From Nitrobacter sp. 62-13 (GTDB taxonomy: Bacteria; Pseudomonadota; Alphaproteobacteria; Rhizobiales; Xanthobacteraceae), in NCBI RefSeq assembly GCF_001896955.1, contig NZ_MKRN01000199.1, positions 1-39,077 on the forward strand: a stretch of DNA of 39,077 bases, read 5' to 3'. Both the position numbers and the translations under genes were made by a program. A model generated the notes under the pieces. That model was not told where the DNA came from, made no database searches, and worked only from the letters and a program-made list of their open reading frames with translations. This document shows positions 10,176-21,587 of the stretch, piece after piece (the first letter of the stretch is position 1; each line of letters opens with the position of its first letter).

Positions 10176-11156
10176 TCAGCGAAAGCGATCGTCGCGGTCG
10201 AGGTAGCCTTTGACATAGGCATCGACCGCTTCCTCCAGCGGCGTGAATCCCCCATTATAGCCTGCGCGCTGCAAGCGCTCGACCTCGCCTTGCGTGAAAT
10301 ACTGATAGGCTCCGCGAATCTGCTCAGGCATATCGACGTATTCGATGTTCGGCTTCGCGCCAAGCGAGACATAGGCCGCCGTCATCAAATCACGAAAGCT
10401 GCGCGCCTTCCCTGTTCCCACGTTAAAGAGACCGCTGACCGCGGGCGTCGCCAGCAGCCACATCATCACGCGGACCACGTCGTCGACATAGATGAAGTCG
10501 CGGCGCTGGTCGCCATCGGCGATGCCCTGCCGGTGCGATTTGAACAACTGCACCGGACGGCCGGCCTTCACATCACCGAAACGGCGCGCCAGCACGCTCA
10601 TCATGGCGCCCTTGTGGTATTCGTTGGGACCGAACACGTTGAAGAACTTCAGGCCGGCCCATTGCGGAGGCAGCGCGCCGCCATTCGCGGCGCGGCCGGC
10701 GACCGCCATATCGAACAGGTGCTTGCTCCAGCCGTAGAGATTCATCGGCCGAAGCGCCCGCAGGGAGGCCAACGATTGATCGTCGCGAAAGCCCTGCCGG
10801 CCATCGCCATAGGTCGACGCCGACGAGGCGTAGATGAAAGGCGTCGCGGTCGCGGTGCACCAGTCGAGCAAACGCAGCGACAGGCGGAAGTTGGTCTCGA
10901 TGACGAGATCGCCGTCGGTCGCGGTGGTCTCGGAGATCGCGCCGAGATGGACGACCGCGTCGAGACGGCGGCCCTCCAGCCAGGCCGCCAGTTCTGCGGG
11001 AGGAACGATGTCCGCAAGCTGCCGCTTGGCGAGGTTGCGCCATTTGCCGTCGTGGCCCAGCGTATCGCAGACCGCCACATCGCCGCGGCCGGCGTCGTTC
11101 AACGCGGCAACGAGATTCGATCCGATAAAACCGGCGCCCCCGGTCACCAGCAGCAT
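10176..11156 (-). CDS. hldD: ADP-L-glycero-D-manno-heptose 6-epimerase
   Basis: [74 protein letters not shown]. Directly downstream neighbour in the heptose set. Track ORF begins at 11180; ATG 11156 preferred. Confidence 0.94.
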   Translation of the reverse strand: MLLVTGGAGFIGSNLVAALNDAGRGDVAVCDTLGHDGKWRNLAKRQLADIVPPAELAAWLEGRRLDAVVHLGAISETTATDGDLVIETNFRLSLRLLDWCTATATPFIYASSASTYGDGRQGFRDDQSLASLRALRPMNLYGWSKHLFDMAVAGRAANGGALPPQWAGLKFFNVFGPNEYHKGAMMSVLARRFGDVKAGRPVQLFKSHRQGIADGDQRRDFIYVDDVVRVMMWLLATPAVSGLFNVGTGKARSFRDLMTAAYVSLGAKPNIEYVDMPEQIRGAYQYFTQGEVERLQRAGYNGGFTPLEEAVDAYVKGYLDRDDRFR

Positions 11157-11250
11157 GATGTCCCCGTCATGGATGTGCAATTCCTAGTCCGGTTCCACCA
11201 TTGCATCCGGTGCGGCAGGCGTTCTTGCAAATGTCAGAATCAAAGGACCA

Positions 11251-11326
11251 CCAGTGTCCCGATTCCGACGTCCGCATACCCTTGCAGCAACCTTTGATGC
11301 GAACTTCGGAATCAAAGGGACACTAG
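11251..11326. repeat. CTAG-terminated inverted-repeat element A
   Basis: Left CCAGTGTCCCGATTCCGACGTCCGC, right GCGAACTTCGGAATCAAAGGGACACTAG form an imperfect inverted repeat. Shares the 21-nt GCAACCTTTGATGCGAACTTC with 23421-23441. Confidence 0.75.
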
Positions 11327-11339
11327 CACCTCTATCATT

Positions 11340-11417
11340 CTAGTGTGGTTTAGGTTCAGAAGTTCGCTTGGCGGACTCGCTGGACACTGAAAGCGAACTT
11401 CTGAACCACCGCACTAG
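11340..11417. repeat. CTAG-terminated inverted-repeat element B
   Basis: CTAGTGTGGTTTAGGTTCAGAAGTTCGCTT ... AAGCGAACTTCTGAACCACCGCACTAG: long inverted arms. Confidence 0.8.
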
Positions 11418-11430
11418 CAACCATAAGGTT

Positions 11431-11510
11431 TTCCAGTGGAGTTTTGAATTTGACATTCGCCCGCCGGGTTTGCAGTGGGTGGCGAATGCCAAATTCACTC
11501 CAGTGGTTTG
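11431..11510 (-). repeat. Dispersed repeat with terminal inverted arms (copy 2)
   Basis: CCAGTGGAGTTTTGAATTTGACATTCGC ... GGCGAATGCCAAATTCACTCCAGTGG, internally palindromic; inverted copy of 4363-4436. Confidence 0.8.
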
Positions 11511-11656
11511 CCCCACTCCCGCCTGCGAGGCAACTTGGATGGCGTGAGACGACGAAATCACTCGCGAAAGGCGTCGCGCGAGATAACTTTACCTCAGCGC
11601 CGGGAGCGGATAGGGAGGATTTTTCATCCGCCCCAGCGTTACTCGTTCGTTAAATT

Positions 11657-12730
11657 ATGAAACATGATTCACCAGAAAAGCTGGAGACTGTCGGCGATCC
11701 CAGCGACTCGCGGCCGGTTCTGATCGTTCCTTACATGTGGATCGGCGACTTCGTCCGCGGCCATACGGTGGTGCGGGTGCTCAAGCAGCGCTGGCCTAAT
11801 CGGCCGGTGGATATGCTGGTGACGACGCTCTGCGCCCCGCTGGTCGATTACATGCCCGGCGTGCGTTCCGGAGTGGTCTGGGACCTGCCTCGCAGCCGGC
11901 TGGCGCTGAGGCAACAGTGGAATCTCGCCCGGCAGTTGCGCGCCCGGGGATACGGAACCGTCCTCATCATGCCGCGCACCTGGAAATCAGCCATCGCGCC
12001 CGCGCTGGCCGGCATTCCGGAACGGGTCGGCTTTGTCGGCGAGGCGCGATTCGGGCTGCTCAACCGCTGGCGCTGGGGCGAGCGAGCCCTGCCCCGCATG
12101 ATCGACAGGAAGGCATCGCTGGCGCTTCCGGCCAATGCGGCGCGGCCGCCCGAGTGGCCCGTGCCGCAGCTTCACGTTCCCGGCGAGGACGTCATCCGCT
12201 GGCGGCAGGCGCAGGGATTGGGCTCCGGACCGGCGGTGGCGCTCGCTCCCGGAGCGGTCGGCCCCAGCAAACGCTGGACTTATTACGCGGAGGCCGCGCG
12301 GATGCTGACCGAGCGCGGAATCGACGTCTGGGTGATCGGCGGCCCGAACGAAAAGGCGATCGCGGCCGAAATCGTGGCAACCGGCGGCTCGCGGGTCCGG
12401 GATCTCACAGGGCACGACTTGCGAAACGGCATTCTGGCGATGGCGGCCGCGACCCTTGCGATTTCGAACGACTCCGGCCTGCTGCACGTCGCGGCCGCGA
12501 TCGGAACGCCTACGATGGGAATTTTCGGCCCGACCAGTCCCTATCATTGGGCGCCTTTGAACGGGCTCGCGGCGACGATCCAGACCAAGACGCCACTGCC
12601 GTGCCAGCCGTGCCATCGTCCGGTCTGCACCAGGAACGATCATCGCTGCATGAGGGACATCCCGGCGGCCGAAGTGCTGGCCATCGCGGAACGGGTGCTT
12701 GCGAAGGCCGGCGAGCGCGCCGCGCCTTGA
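11657..12730 (+). CDS. waaF: Lipopolysaccharide heptosyltransferase II (glycosyltransferase family 9)
   Basis: 357 aa. VPYMWIGDFVRGHTVVRVLKQRWP, ALAPGAVGPSKRW, SNDSGLLHVAAAIGTPTMGIFGPTSPYHWAPL, C-terminal CQPCHRPVCTRNDHRCMRDI. Confidence 0.94.
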   Translation: MKHDSPEKLETVGDPSDSRPVLIVPYMWIGDFVRGHTVVRVLKQRWPNRPVDMLVTTLCAPLVDYMPGVRSGVVWDLPRSRLALRQQWNLARQLRARGYGTVLIMPRTWKSAIAPALAGIPERVGFVGEARFGLLNRWRWGERALPRMIDRKASLALPANAARPPEWPVPQLHVPGEDVIRWRQAQGLGSGPAVALAPGAVGPSKRWTYYAEAARMLTERGIDVWVIGGPNEKAIAAEIVATGGSRVRDLTGHDLRNGILAMAAATLAISNDSGLLHVAAAIGTPTMGIFGPTSPYHWAPLNGLAATIQTKTPLPCQPCHRPVCTRNDHRCMRDIPAAEVLAIAERVLAKAGERAAP

Positions 12731-12800
12731 TACGACCATGCTTGCGCGGGCATGACGCGCTCAGTACCACTGCTATCCATTACGGCGACAAAGGTGCGTC

Positions 12801-13388
12801 TTGAGCCAGAACCAGATCGCGACCCATTTTCAGCAATCGCTTGCGGCGCTTGAGCGCGCGGCCGGCGACGCGGCGCTGCTCGCGGTGGCTGGCGATATCG
12901 CCATCGCGATCGTCGGCGCGCTCCGTTCGGGGCACAAGGTGCTCCTGATCGGCAACGGCGGAAGCGCCGCGGACGCGCAGCACATCGCCTCGGAAATCGT
13001 CGGACGCTACCGGAAAGAGCGGCCGGGCTTCGCCGCCATCGCACTGACCACCGACACATCAGCCCTCACCGCCATCTCAAACGATTACGGCTTCGAGCAG
13101 ATTTTCGCGCGGCAGGTCGAGAGCCTCGGCCGCCAAGGCGACGTGCTGCTGGCGCTGTCGACCTCCGGCCGGTCGCCGAACATCCTCGCCGCGCTCGCCG
13201 CCGCGCGCCGGCGCGGCCTGGTCACGGTCGGTTTCACCGGCCTCAAGGGCTCGAGCCTGCGGGAGTTCTGCGACCACCTGTTCATTGCACCGAGCGACGA
13301 CACCCCTGTCATCCAGCAGATCCACATGACGGCAAGTCACGCGATCTGCGACAGCGTCGAGCACGCGATGGCGGACGGCTGCACGTGA
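12801..13388 (+). CDS. gmhA: Phosphoheptose isomerase (SIS domain)
   Basis: TTG start; LLIGNGGSAADAQHIASEIVGRY, LTAISNDYGFEQIFARQVE, LSTSGRSPNILAAL, HAICDSVEHAM. Confidence 0.94.
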   Translation: MSQNQIATHFQQSLAALERAAGDAALLAVAGDIAIAIVGALRSGHKVLLIGNGGSAADAQHIASEIVGRYRKERPGFAAIALTTDTSALTAISNDYGFEQIFARQVESLGRQGDVLLALSTSGRSPNILAALAAARRRGLVTVGFTGLKGSSLREFCDHLFIAPSDDTPVIQQIHMTASHAICDSVEHAMADGCT

Positions 13389-13936
13389 GCGGCGACAAGA
13401 TCGCTCCCGCTTCCCAGCCCGCTGCGTTCCTCGATCGCGACGGCGTCGTCAATCACGACGACTGCTACATGGGCACGCGCGATCGCATCCGCTGGATGCC
13501 CGGCGTCGCCAACGCGATCCGGCGGCTGAACGAGGCCGGATATTTCGTTTTCGTCTTCACCAATCAATCAGGCGTCGCGCGCGGCTTTTTCAGCGAAGAC
13601 GACGTTCGCAATCTGCACCTGTGGATGCAGTCGCATCTCGCATCGCAGGGCGCGCGGATCGACGACTTCAGATATTGCCCGCACCATCCCGACGGCAGCG
13701 TCGCCGGATATCTGGAAGATCATCTCTGGCGCAAGCCAAAGCCCGGCATGATCCTCGACCTGATGAAGCACTGGCCGGTGCGGCGCGAAGGCAGCTTCGC
13801 CATCGGCGACCGCGACAGCGATCTCAAAGCTGCGGCAGGCGCAGGCATTCCCGGATTCCTGTTTGACGGCGGCGATCTCGACCCGTTCGTCGCGCGCGTG
13901 CTTGCCGAGATGTCGGGCGTGAAGTCCAAGAGCTAG
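13385..13936 (+). CDS. gmhB: D-glycero-beta-D-manno-heptose 1,7-bisphosphate 7-phosphatase (HAD-IIIA)
   Basis: GTG start overlapping the gmhA stop (GTGA); AAFLDRDGVVNHDDCYMG, FVFTNQSGVARGFF, YCPHHPDG, RKPKPGMILDLM, FAIGDRDSDLKAAAGAGI. Confidence 0.93.
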   Translation: MSGDKIAPASQPAAFLDRDGVVNHDDCYMGTRDRIRWMPGVANAIRRLNEAGYFVFVFTNQSGVARGFFSEDDVRNLHLWMQSHLASQGARIDDFRYCPHHPDGSVAGYLEDHLWRKPKPGMILDLMKHWPVRREGSFAIGDRDSDLKAAAGAGIPGFLFDGGDLDPFVARVLAEMSGVKSKS

Positions 13937-14880
13937 CTAATCAGCAACCGCTCCGCCGCCTCGATCGCCTGCCGCGCCGCCGGCGGACCGTTCCTGCCGC
14001 CGAGCACCGCCATGCAGCCGCTGCCGACAGGTCCCGTCAGGCCAGGATCGGTGCTGACGTAGATGCCGACGAGCGGCACGCGATACGCCGCGGCGAGATG
14101 CATCAGGCCGGTATCGACGCCGATCACCAGCGCCGCATTGCCGATCACCTGCGCGGTCAGATCGAGGCTTTGGCGCGGCAGAACGCGACTGCCCGCGATG
14201 TCCCGCGACAGCCGTTCCGACAGCAGCCGTTCGGCCTCGGTGCCCCACGGCAACACGATCTGCAATCCCTTGGCTTGAAGCCAGCGCCCGGTTTCGATCC
14301 AGTCCTCGGCCCGCCACTCCTTCGCGGATCGTGACGTGCCATGAAGCAGCACGGCATAGCGCTGGCTATCCGTCCGCGGGGAACGGATCAAACCGTAGTC
14401 CACCTCCTCCGGCGGCCGATAGCCGAGCGAGAGACCGGTCAGCATCCGGTTGCGCGTCACGGCGTGCAGGTCGCGCCTCACCGCATGCGTGACGTCGTAG
14501 AATCGCGCGGCGAAAGGTTCGCGAATGCTGCGGCCATCGTAGCCGTGGCGCTCGCCGCGCGCGAGGCGCGCCATGATCGCGGAGCGGATCAGGCCCTGGG
14601 TATCGATTACTTTGTCGAACCCCCGCTCGCGCAGAAGCGCGCGGAACCGGCCGATCTCGCGCCACGTCGCGCCAGTGGCGAGTTGCGAGCGCCAGCGCCG
14701 CGTCGCAACGGTGATGACCTCGGCGACCAGAGGGTGCAATCGCACCAGCGGCGCGAACGCCTCTTCCACCAGCCATGTGATGCGCAGTTCCGGACGCGCA
14801 CGCGACGCGTCGACGATCGCAGGCATCTGATGCACGACGTCGCCGAGCGAGGAGGTCTTGATGATGAGAATGTCGGTCAT
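13933..14880 (-). CDS. waaC: Lipopolysaccharide heptosyltransferase I (glycosyltransferase family 9)
   Basis: 315 aa. ILIIKTSSLGDVVHQMPAIVDASRARPELRITWLVEEAFAPLVRLHP, VLLHGTSRSAKEWR, IGVDTGLMHLAAAYRVPLVGIY. Confidence 0.93.
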   Translation of the reverse strand: MTDILIIKTSSLGDVVHQMPAIVDASRARPELRITWLVEEAFAPLVRLHPLVAEVITVATRRWRSQLATGATWREIGRFRALLRERGFDKVIDTQGLIRSAIMARLARGERHGYDGRSIREPFAARFYDVTHAVRRDLHAVTRNRMLTGLSLGYRPPEEVDYGLIRSPRTDSQRYAVLLHGTSRSAKEWRAEDWIETGRWLQAKGLQIVLPWGTEAERLLSERLSRDIAGSRVLPRQSLDLTAQVIGNAALVIGVDTGLMHLAAAYRVPLVGIYVSTDPGLTGPVGSGCMAVLGGRNGPPAARQAIEAAERLLIS

Positions 14881-15070
14881 CGACGCGCAAGGCCGCTCAG
14901 GAACATTCGGCTCTCGTTACAGTTTGGCAACCATAATGTCGATTCCCCGGCGCGAAGGGCGGGAAAATCGAACCGATCGGCGTCATGCTATACGGCAACT
15001 CGACCGGTTTGTGCGAGATATCGGCAACCGCGGGCGAGCCCGCAGCGAGCCTTCGCACAGAGGAGCAGAT

Positions 15071-16081
15071 ATGACCGTGCTCGTTACCGGTGGCGCCGGC
15101 TATATCGGCAGTCATATGGTTCTCGCGCTGGCCGAGGCCGGCGAAAACGTCGTCGTGATCGACAATCTCTCCACGGGATTCTCGTCGGCGCTGCCGGACG
15201 GCGTGCCGCTGTTCATCGGCGACGCGGGAGACGAGAGTCTCGTGGAGAACGTCATCGCCCAGCACGGCGTCGAAAGCATCATTCACTTCGCGGGGTCCGT
15301 GGTGGTGCCGGACTCGATGCGCGACCCGCTCGCCTACTACCGCAACAACACGATGACGACGCGCAATCTGCTCAATGCCGCCGTCCGATGCGGGATCGGC
15401 CGCTTCATCTTTTCGTCGACCGCCGCCGTCTACGGCAATCCGGAGCGGATGCCGGTTCCGGAAGATGCGCCGACACGGCCGCTCTCCCCTTACGGATCGT
15501 CGAAGCTGATGACCGAGATCATGCTGCACGACGTCGCGACCGCCCACGGCATGAATTACGTCGTGCTGCGCTACTTCAACGTCGCGGGCGCCGATCCGCT
15601 GGCGCGGATCGGTCTTTCAACCGAGGGCGCGACGCACCTGTTGAAAATCGCGGTCGAAGCCGCGACCGGGCAGCGCAGCAAGATCGACGTGTTCGGCACC
15701 GACTATCCGACGCCGGACGGAAGCTGCATCCGCGATTTCATCCATGTCAGCGATCTTGCGCAGGCGCATCGCGCCGCGCTGATGTACCTGCGAACCGGCG
15801 GGCGTTCGACGACGCTGAACTGCGGATACGGACGCGGCTACTCCGTGCTGGAAACCATCGAGGCGGTGCGGCGGGTCTGCGGTCGCAACTTCGCGGTTCA
15901 TTATGCCGATCGCCGTCCCGGCGACATCATGACCATGATCGCCGACACCGGCCGGATTCGCGCGGTACTCGACTGGACGCCGCAATACGACGACCTCGCG
16001 ACCATCGCCGCGCATGCGCTGGCGTGGGAGGAAAAGCTGGCGCGGCGGCACGTCTCGGAGGCGCTCGCGGCCTCGGCCTGA
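15071..16081 (+). CDS. galE: UDP-glucose 4-epimerase
   Basis: MTVLVTGGAGYIGSHMVLALAEAGENVVVIDNLSTGFSSAL, STAAVYGNPERMPVPEDAPTRPLSPYGSSKLMTEIML, LRYFNVAGADP, DYPTPDGSCIRDFIHVSDLAQAH. Start placed at ATG 15071 (preceded by AGGAG), not the track start at 14858. Confidence 0.94.
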   Translation: MTVLVTGGAGYIGSHMVLALAEAGENVVVIDNLSTGFSSALPDGVPLFIGDAGDESLVENVIAQHGVESIIHFAGSVVVPDSMRDPLAYYRNNTMTTRNLLNAAVRCGIGRFIFSSTAAVYGNPERMPVPEDAPTRPLSPYGSSKLMTEIMLHDVATAHGMNYVVLRYFNVAGADPLARIGLSTEGATHLLKIAVEAATGQRSKIDVFGTDYPTPDGSCIRDFIHVSDLAQAHRAALMYLRTGGRSTTLNCGYGRGYSVLETIEAVRRVCGRNFAVHYADRRPGDIMTMIADTGRIRAVLDWTPQYDDLATIAAHALAWEEKLARRHVSEALAASA

Positions 16082-16202
16082 TGAGCCGGGGGAGGCCCGG
16101 TTTTGGCTTGAAAAAGGCCGCTATTGCGGGCATTGAGTCGGACGCTTTCGCAACAACCCTGGCGCGCGGGCGACAGCCCCTTCACGGCGTCAATGGAACG
16201 CG

Positions 16203-18005
16203 ATGACCGAGCTTCCGAAGAAAATCACCGACGATCCCTACGGCGCGGCGATCCTGATCCGCCGCCTGATCACCGAACAGGGCATGACCTATTGGCGGCG
16301 CTACCTCGCCGCATTCGCACTGATGGCAGTCTCCGCGGCCGCGACGGCGTTCTCCGCCTACCTGCTCGGCGAAGTCATCAATCAGGCCTATGTCGACAAG
16401 GACGTGCGTGGCATCTTCATTCTGTCGCTGGTGACGGTCGTCATTTTTACGATCAAGGGCGCGGCGACCTATGGCCACTCGGTGATCCTCTCGCAGATCA
16501 GCAACGCGATCCTCGCCAACAACCAGCGCCGCCTGTTCGCCAAGCTGATGAGCGAAAGCATCGGCTTCTTCTCGGAGCGGCATTCGTCGGAGTTTCTCGC
16601 GCGGCTGACCGCCGGCGCCACGTCGGTCACGCAGGTGCTCAGCCTGCTCATCAACGCCGTCGGCCGCGACCTGCTCTCGCTGATCGGACTGGTCATCGTG
16701 ATGGTGACGCAGGATCCCTACATGGCGCTGTTCGGCCTGCTGGTGGCGCCGCCGGCGATGCTGGTGCTGCGCAAGCTGGTGAAGCGCGTCAAGCGGCTCG
16801 CCCACAACCAGTTCAGCGGCACCACTGATATCATGGAGATCATGCAGGAATCGCTGCAAGGCATCCGTACCGTGAAGGCGTTCACGCTCGAACGGACCAT
16901 GCGCGAGCGGATCGACGCCAGCATCGCAGCCGTCGAGCAGACCAACAACAAGATGGCGCGGGTCTCGAACCGCGCCAGTCCGCTGATGGAAACGCTTGGC
17001 GGCTTCGCCATCGCGGGCGGGCTGATGTATGGCGGCTATCGCGTCGTCGCCATGGGCGCGACGCCCGGCCAGTTCTTTTCGTTCCTCACCGCCTTCCTGC
17101 TGGCCTATGAGCCGGCCAAGCGGTTGGCGCGCCTCAACATCGAGCTCAACAGCAGCCTGATCGGCGCGCGCAAGCTTCTGGAGATCGTCGACAGCCCCGC
17201 CAGCGAGCCCGACGACAGCGACAAGCCGGCGCTGAAACTGACGACCGCCCGCGTCGAGCTGCGCGACGTCACTTTCGCCTATCGGCCGGGCGAGCCCGTG
17301 CTCAACCGCATGAGTTTCGTTGCCGAGCCCGGCAGGATGACCGCGCTGGTCGGTCCATCCGGCGGCGGCAAATCCACCGTGCTGGCGCTGCTGCTGCGAT
17401 TGTACGAGGTGAGCGACGGAGCGATCCTGATCGACGATCAGGCCATCTCCGCCGTGTCGCGAGCATCGCTGCGTCAGCAGACCGCCTATGTCGGACAGGA
17501 CGTGTACCTGTTCCGCGCGACCATCCGCGAGAACATCGCGTTCGGCCGCCCCGGCGCGACCGAGGACGAGATCATCGCCGCGGCGAAAGCCGCCTGCGCT
17601 CATGATTTCATCATGAACTTTCCGTTCGGCTATGACACGCCCGTGGGCGAGCACGGCACGCAGCTCTCCGGCGGGCAGCGCCAGCGGATCGCCGTGGCGC
17701 GCGCGCTGATCAAGGACGCACCGATCATCCTGCTCGACGAGGCCACCGCCGCGCTCGATTCCGAATCCGAGAAGCAGGTGCAGGAAGCGATCGGGCATCT
17801 CTGCCAAAACCGCACCACCATCGTGATCGCGCACCGCCTGCACACCATCATGCATGCCGACGCGATCCTCGTGGTCGAAGGCGGCGAGATCGTCGAGCGC
17901 GGCCGCCACGACGAGCTGCTGCGGAGTGCCGGACGCTACGCGTCGTTCTTTCGCCTGCAGCATCGCGACGCGCCGGCTCTGGCTCCCCTCGGCGCATCGG
18001 CGTAA
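16203..18005 (+). CDS. ABC transporter, fused permease/ATP-binding protein (MsbA/lipid A exporter-like)
   Basis: 600 aa. Six-TM N-terminal domain; Walker A VGPSGGGKST; signature LSGGQRQRIAVARALIKDAPIILLDEATAALD; H-loop VIAHRLHTI. Confidence 0.92.
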   Translation: MTELPKKITDDPYGAAILIRRLITEQGMTYWRRYLAAFALMAVSAAATAFSAYLLGEVINQAYVDKDVRGIFILSLVTVVIFTIKGAATYGHSVILSQISNAILANNQRRLFAKLMSESIGFFSERHSSEFLARLTAGATSVTQVLSLLINAVGRDLLSLIGLVIVMVTQDPYMALFGLLVAPPAMLVLRKLVKRVKRLAHNQFSGTTDIMEIMQESLQGIRTVKAFTLERTMRERIDASIAAVEQTNNKMARVSNRASPLMETLGGFAIAGGLMYGGYRVVAMGATPGQFFSFLTAFLLAYEPAKRLARLNIELNSSLIGARKLLEIVDSPASEPDDSDKPALKLTTARVELRDVTFAYRPGEPVLNRMSFVAEPGRMTALVGPSGGGKSTVLALLLRLYEVSDGAILIDDQAISAVSRASLRQQTAYVGQDVYLFRATIRENIAFGRPGATEDEIIAAAKAACAHDFIMNFPFGYDTPVGEHGTQLSGGQRQRIAVARALIKDAPIILLDEATAALDSESEKQVQEAIGHLCQNRTTIVIAHRLHTIMHADAILVVEGGEIVERGRHDELLRSAGRYASFFRLQHRDAPALAPLGASA

Positions 18006-18073
18006 GCTGTACCTGTTGGCCGTATCCAGGCGATCCCGCCGCATTGCCTGCAAACCAGCGCGGAGAGAGCCGC

Positions 18074-18775
18074 ATGAGCGCAGCATCTTTTGTGATCCCG
18101 CAGCCGCCGCAAGCGGCCGTCGCCGTCGCGGGCGTAAGCGGATTTTTCCCGGTCCGCCGCATCTGGTGCGTCGGCCGCAACTATCTCGACCACGTCCGCG
18201 AGATGGGCAACGACGAGCGCGCGCCGCCGTTCTTCTTCGCCAAACATGCCGACATGATCGAGGCCGACGGCGCGGTCATCCCCTATCCGCCGCTGACCAG
18301 CGACCTGCATCACGAGGTCGAATTGGTGGTTGCGATGAAAAGCGGGGCCTTGCGCATCCCCGCCGACAGGGCGCTCGACCACGTCTACGGCTACGCCGTC
18401 GGCATCGACCTCACGCGGCGCGACCTGCAGAACGCGGCGCGCAAGAAGGAGCAGCCCTGGGAGATCGCAAAATCGTTCGACCACTCCGCGCCCTGCGGCG
18501 CGCTGCAACCCGCGGCGAGGATCGGCCACCCGTCGAAGGGCCGCATCTGGCTTTCGGTCAACGGAAAGCAAGCCCAGTCCGGCGATCTCGCGCAGATGAT
18601 CTGGAACGTGCCCGAGATCGTCGCGCAGCTTTCGCAGCAGGTCGCGCTTGACGCCGGCGACATCATCATGACCGGAACGCCCGCCGGCGTCTCCCGGCTT
18701 CAGCCGGGCGACAGGATCGAATGCGGCTGCGACGGCGTCGGCACGCTGAAGGTAACGATCGGCCCGCCGGCCTGA
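18074..18775 (+). CDS. Fumarylacetoacetate hydrolase (FAH) family protein
   Basis: RIWCVGRNYLDHVREMGN, PFFFAKHADMI, LHHEVELVVAM, GYAVGIDLTRRDLQ, DIIMTGTPAGVSRLQPGDRIECGCDGVGTLKVTI. ATG 18074 preferred over track start 18044. Confidence 0.92.
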   Translation: MSAASFVIPQPPQAAVAVAGVSGFFPVRRIWCVGRNYLDHVREMGNDERAPPFFFAKHADMIEADGAVIPYPPLTSDLHHEVELVVAMKSGALRIPADRALDHVYGYAVGIDLTRRDLQNAARKKEQPWEIAKSFDHSAPCGALQPAARIGHPSKGRIWLSVNGKQAQSGDLAQMIWNVPEIVAQLSQQVALDAGDIIMTGTPAGVSRLQPGDRIECGCDGVGTLKVTIGPPA

Positions 18776-18874
18776 CGCGTCCGCCTGCGGCGGACATCCC
18801 CGAATGACGGTTTCTTCGTCCGGCCAGTGTCGTTCACCATTCCAAGGAAACGGTGGACGACTTCAGCCTCCTGA

Positions 18875-18924
18875 TTTTGACGCGTTTTCTTCACGCGAAC
18901 CGGAGTCCACGTCGCTCGAAAACG
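18875..18924 (+). repeat. 50-nt repeat downstream of ligA, inverted relative to 21104-21153
   Basis: TTTTGACGCGTTTTCTTCACGCGAACCGGAGTCCACGTCGCTCGAAAACG; 47/50 identical by eye to the reverse complement of 21104-21153. Confidence 0.9.
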
Positions 18925-18934
18925 CTATAGGTCC

Positions 18935-21160
<2,226 letters not shown>

Positions 21161-21203
21161 CTAGAGCCCGGCTTTGATTTCATCAAAGCCGGAATAGCTC
21201 TAG
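21161..21203. repeat. Palindromic hairpin element
   Basis: CTAGAGCCCGGCTTTGATTTCATCAAAGCCGGAATAGCTCTAG folds into a long stem. Confidence 0.85.
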
Positions 21204-21208
21204 TCTTA

Positions 21209-21250
21209 GTCATTCCGGGGCGCGAGCGGAAGCGCGCGAGCCCGGAATCC
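21209..21250 (+). repeat. Palindromic repeat, left copy flanking the GIY-YIG pseudogene
   Basis: GTCATTCCGGGGCGCGAGCGGAAGCGCGCGAGCCCGGAATCC. Its outer arms match the reverse complement of 21546-21584. Confidence 0.88.
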
Positions 21251-21265
21251 AGTCAAGGGCAATGG

Positions 21266-21535
21266 ATGTTCTACGTGTATCTTCTGGCGAGCCGCAAACA
21301 GGGAACGCTCTACCTTGGGTAACGAAGGACCTGGTCCGTCGAACCCATCAACACAGGGAGAAACTGCTTCCAGGGTTCTCGTCGCGTTATGATATTCGCA
21401 GACTGGTCTGGTTCGAGACGTACGATGATCCCGTCACCGCAATCGAACAAGAAATGGCGGCGCGCTTGGAAGACCGGCTTGATTGAGAAGGATAATCCCG
21501 ACTGGAGAGACCTTTATCCTGAAATTGCTCGTTGA
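21266..21535 (+). pseudogene. Decayed GIY-YIG endonuclease (COG2827/UPF0213-like)
   Basis: Reading across frames gives MFYVYLLASRKQGTLYLG // VTKDLVRRTHQHREKLLPGFSSRYDIRRLVWFETYDDPVTAIEQE // KWRRAWKTGLIEKDNPDWRDLYPEIAR*. A -1 lesion after LYLG creates a TAA; a second lesion or short deletion lies after EQE. Confidence 0.82.
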
Positions 21536-21545
21536 TGTTATGGCC

Positions 21546-21584
21546 GGATTCCGGGTTCGCGTCTGCGACGCGCCCCGGAATGAC
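21546..21584 (-). repeat. Palindromic repeat, right inverted copy flanking the GIY-YIG pseudogene
   Basis: GGATTCCGGGTTCGCGTCTGCGACGCGCCCCGGAATGAC; reverse complement GTCATTCCGGGGCGCG...CCCGGAATCC. Confidence 0.88.
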
Positions 21585-21587
21585 ATA

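Noticed and set aside
16084-16103. GC-rich inverted repeat GCCGGGGGAGGCCCGGTTTT after galE as a terminator
   Set aside because: Short, imperfect stem with only TTTT; plausible but too weak to list as a feature.
16182-18086. Minus-strand 634-aa ORF antisense to the ABC transporter
   Set aside because: Antisense shadow; the plus strand has Walker A, signature motif and H-loop.
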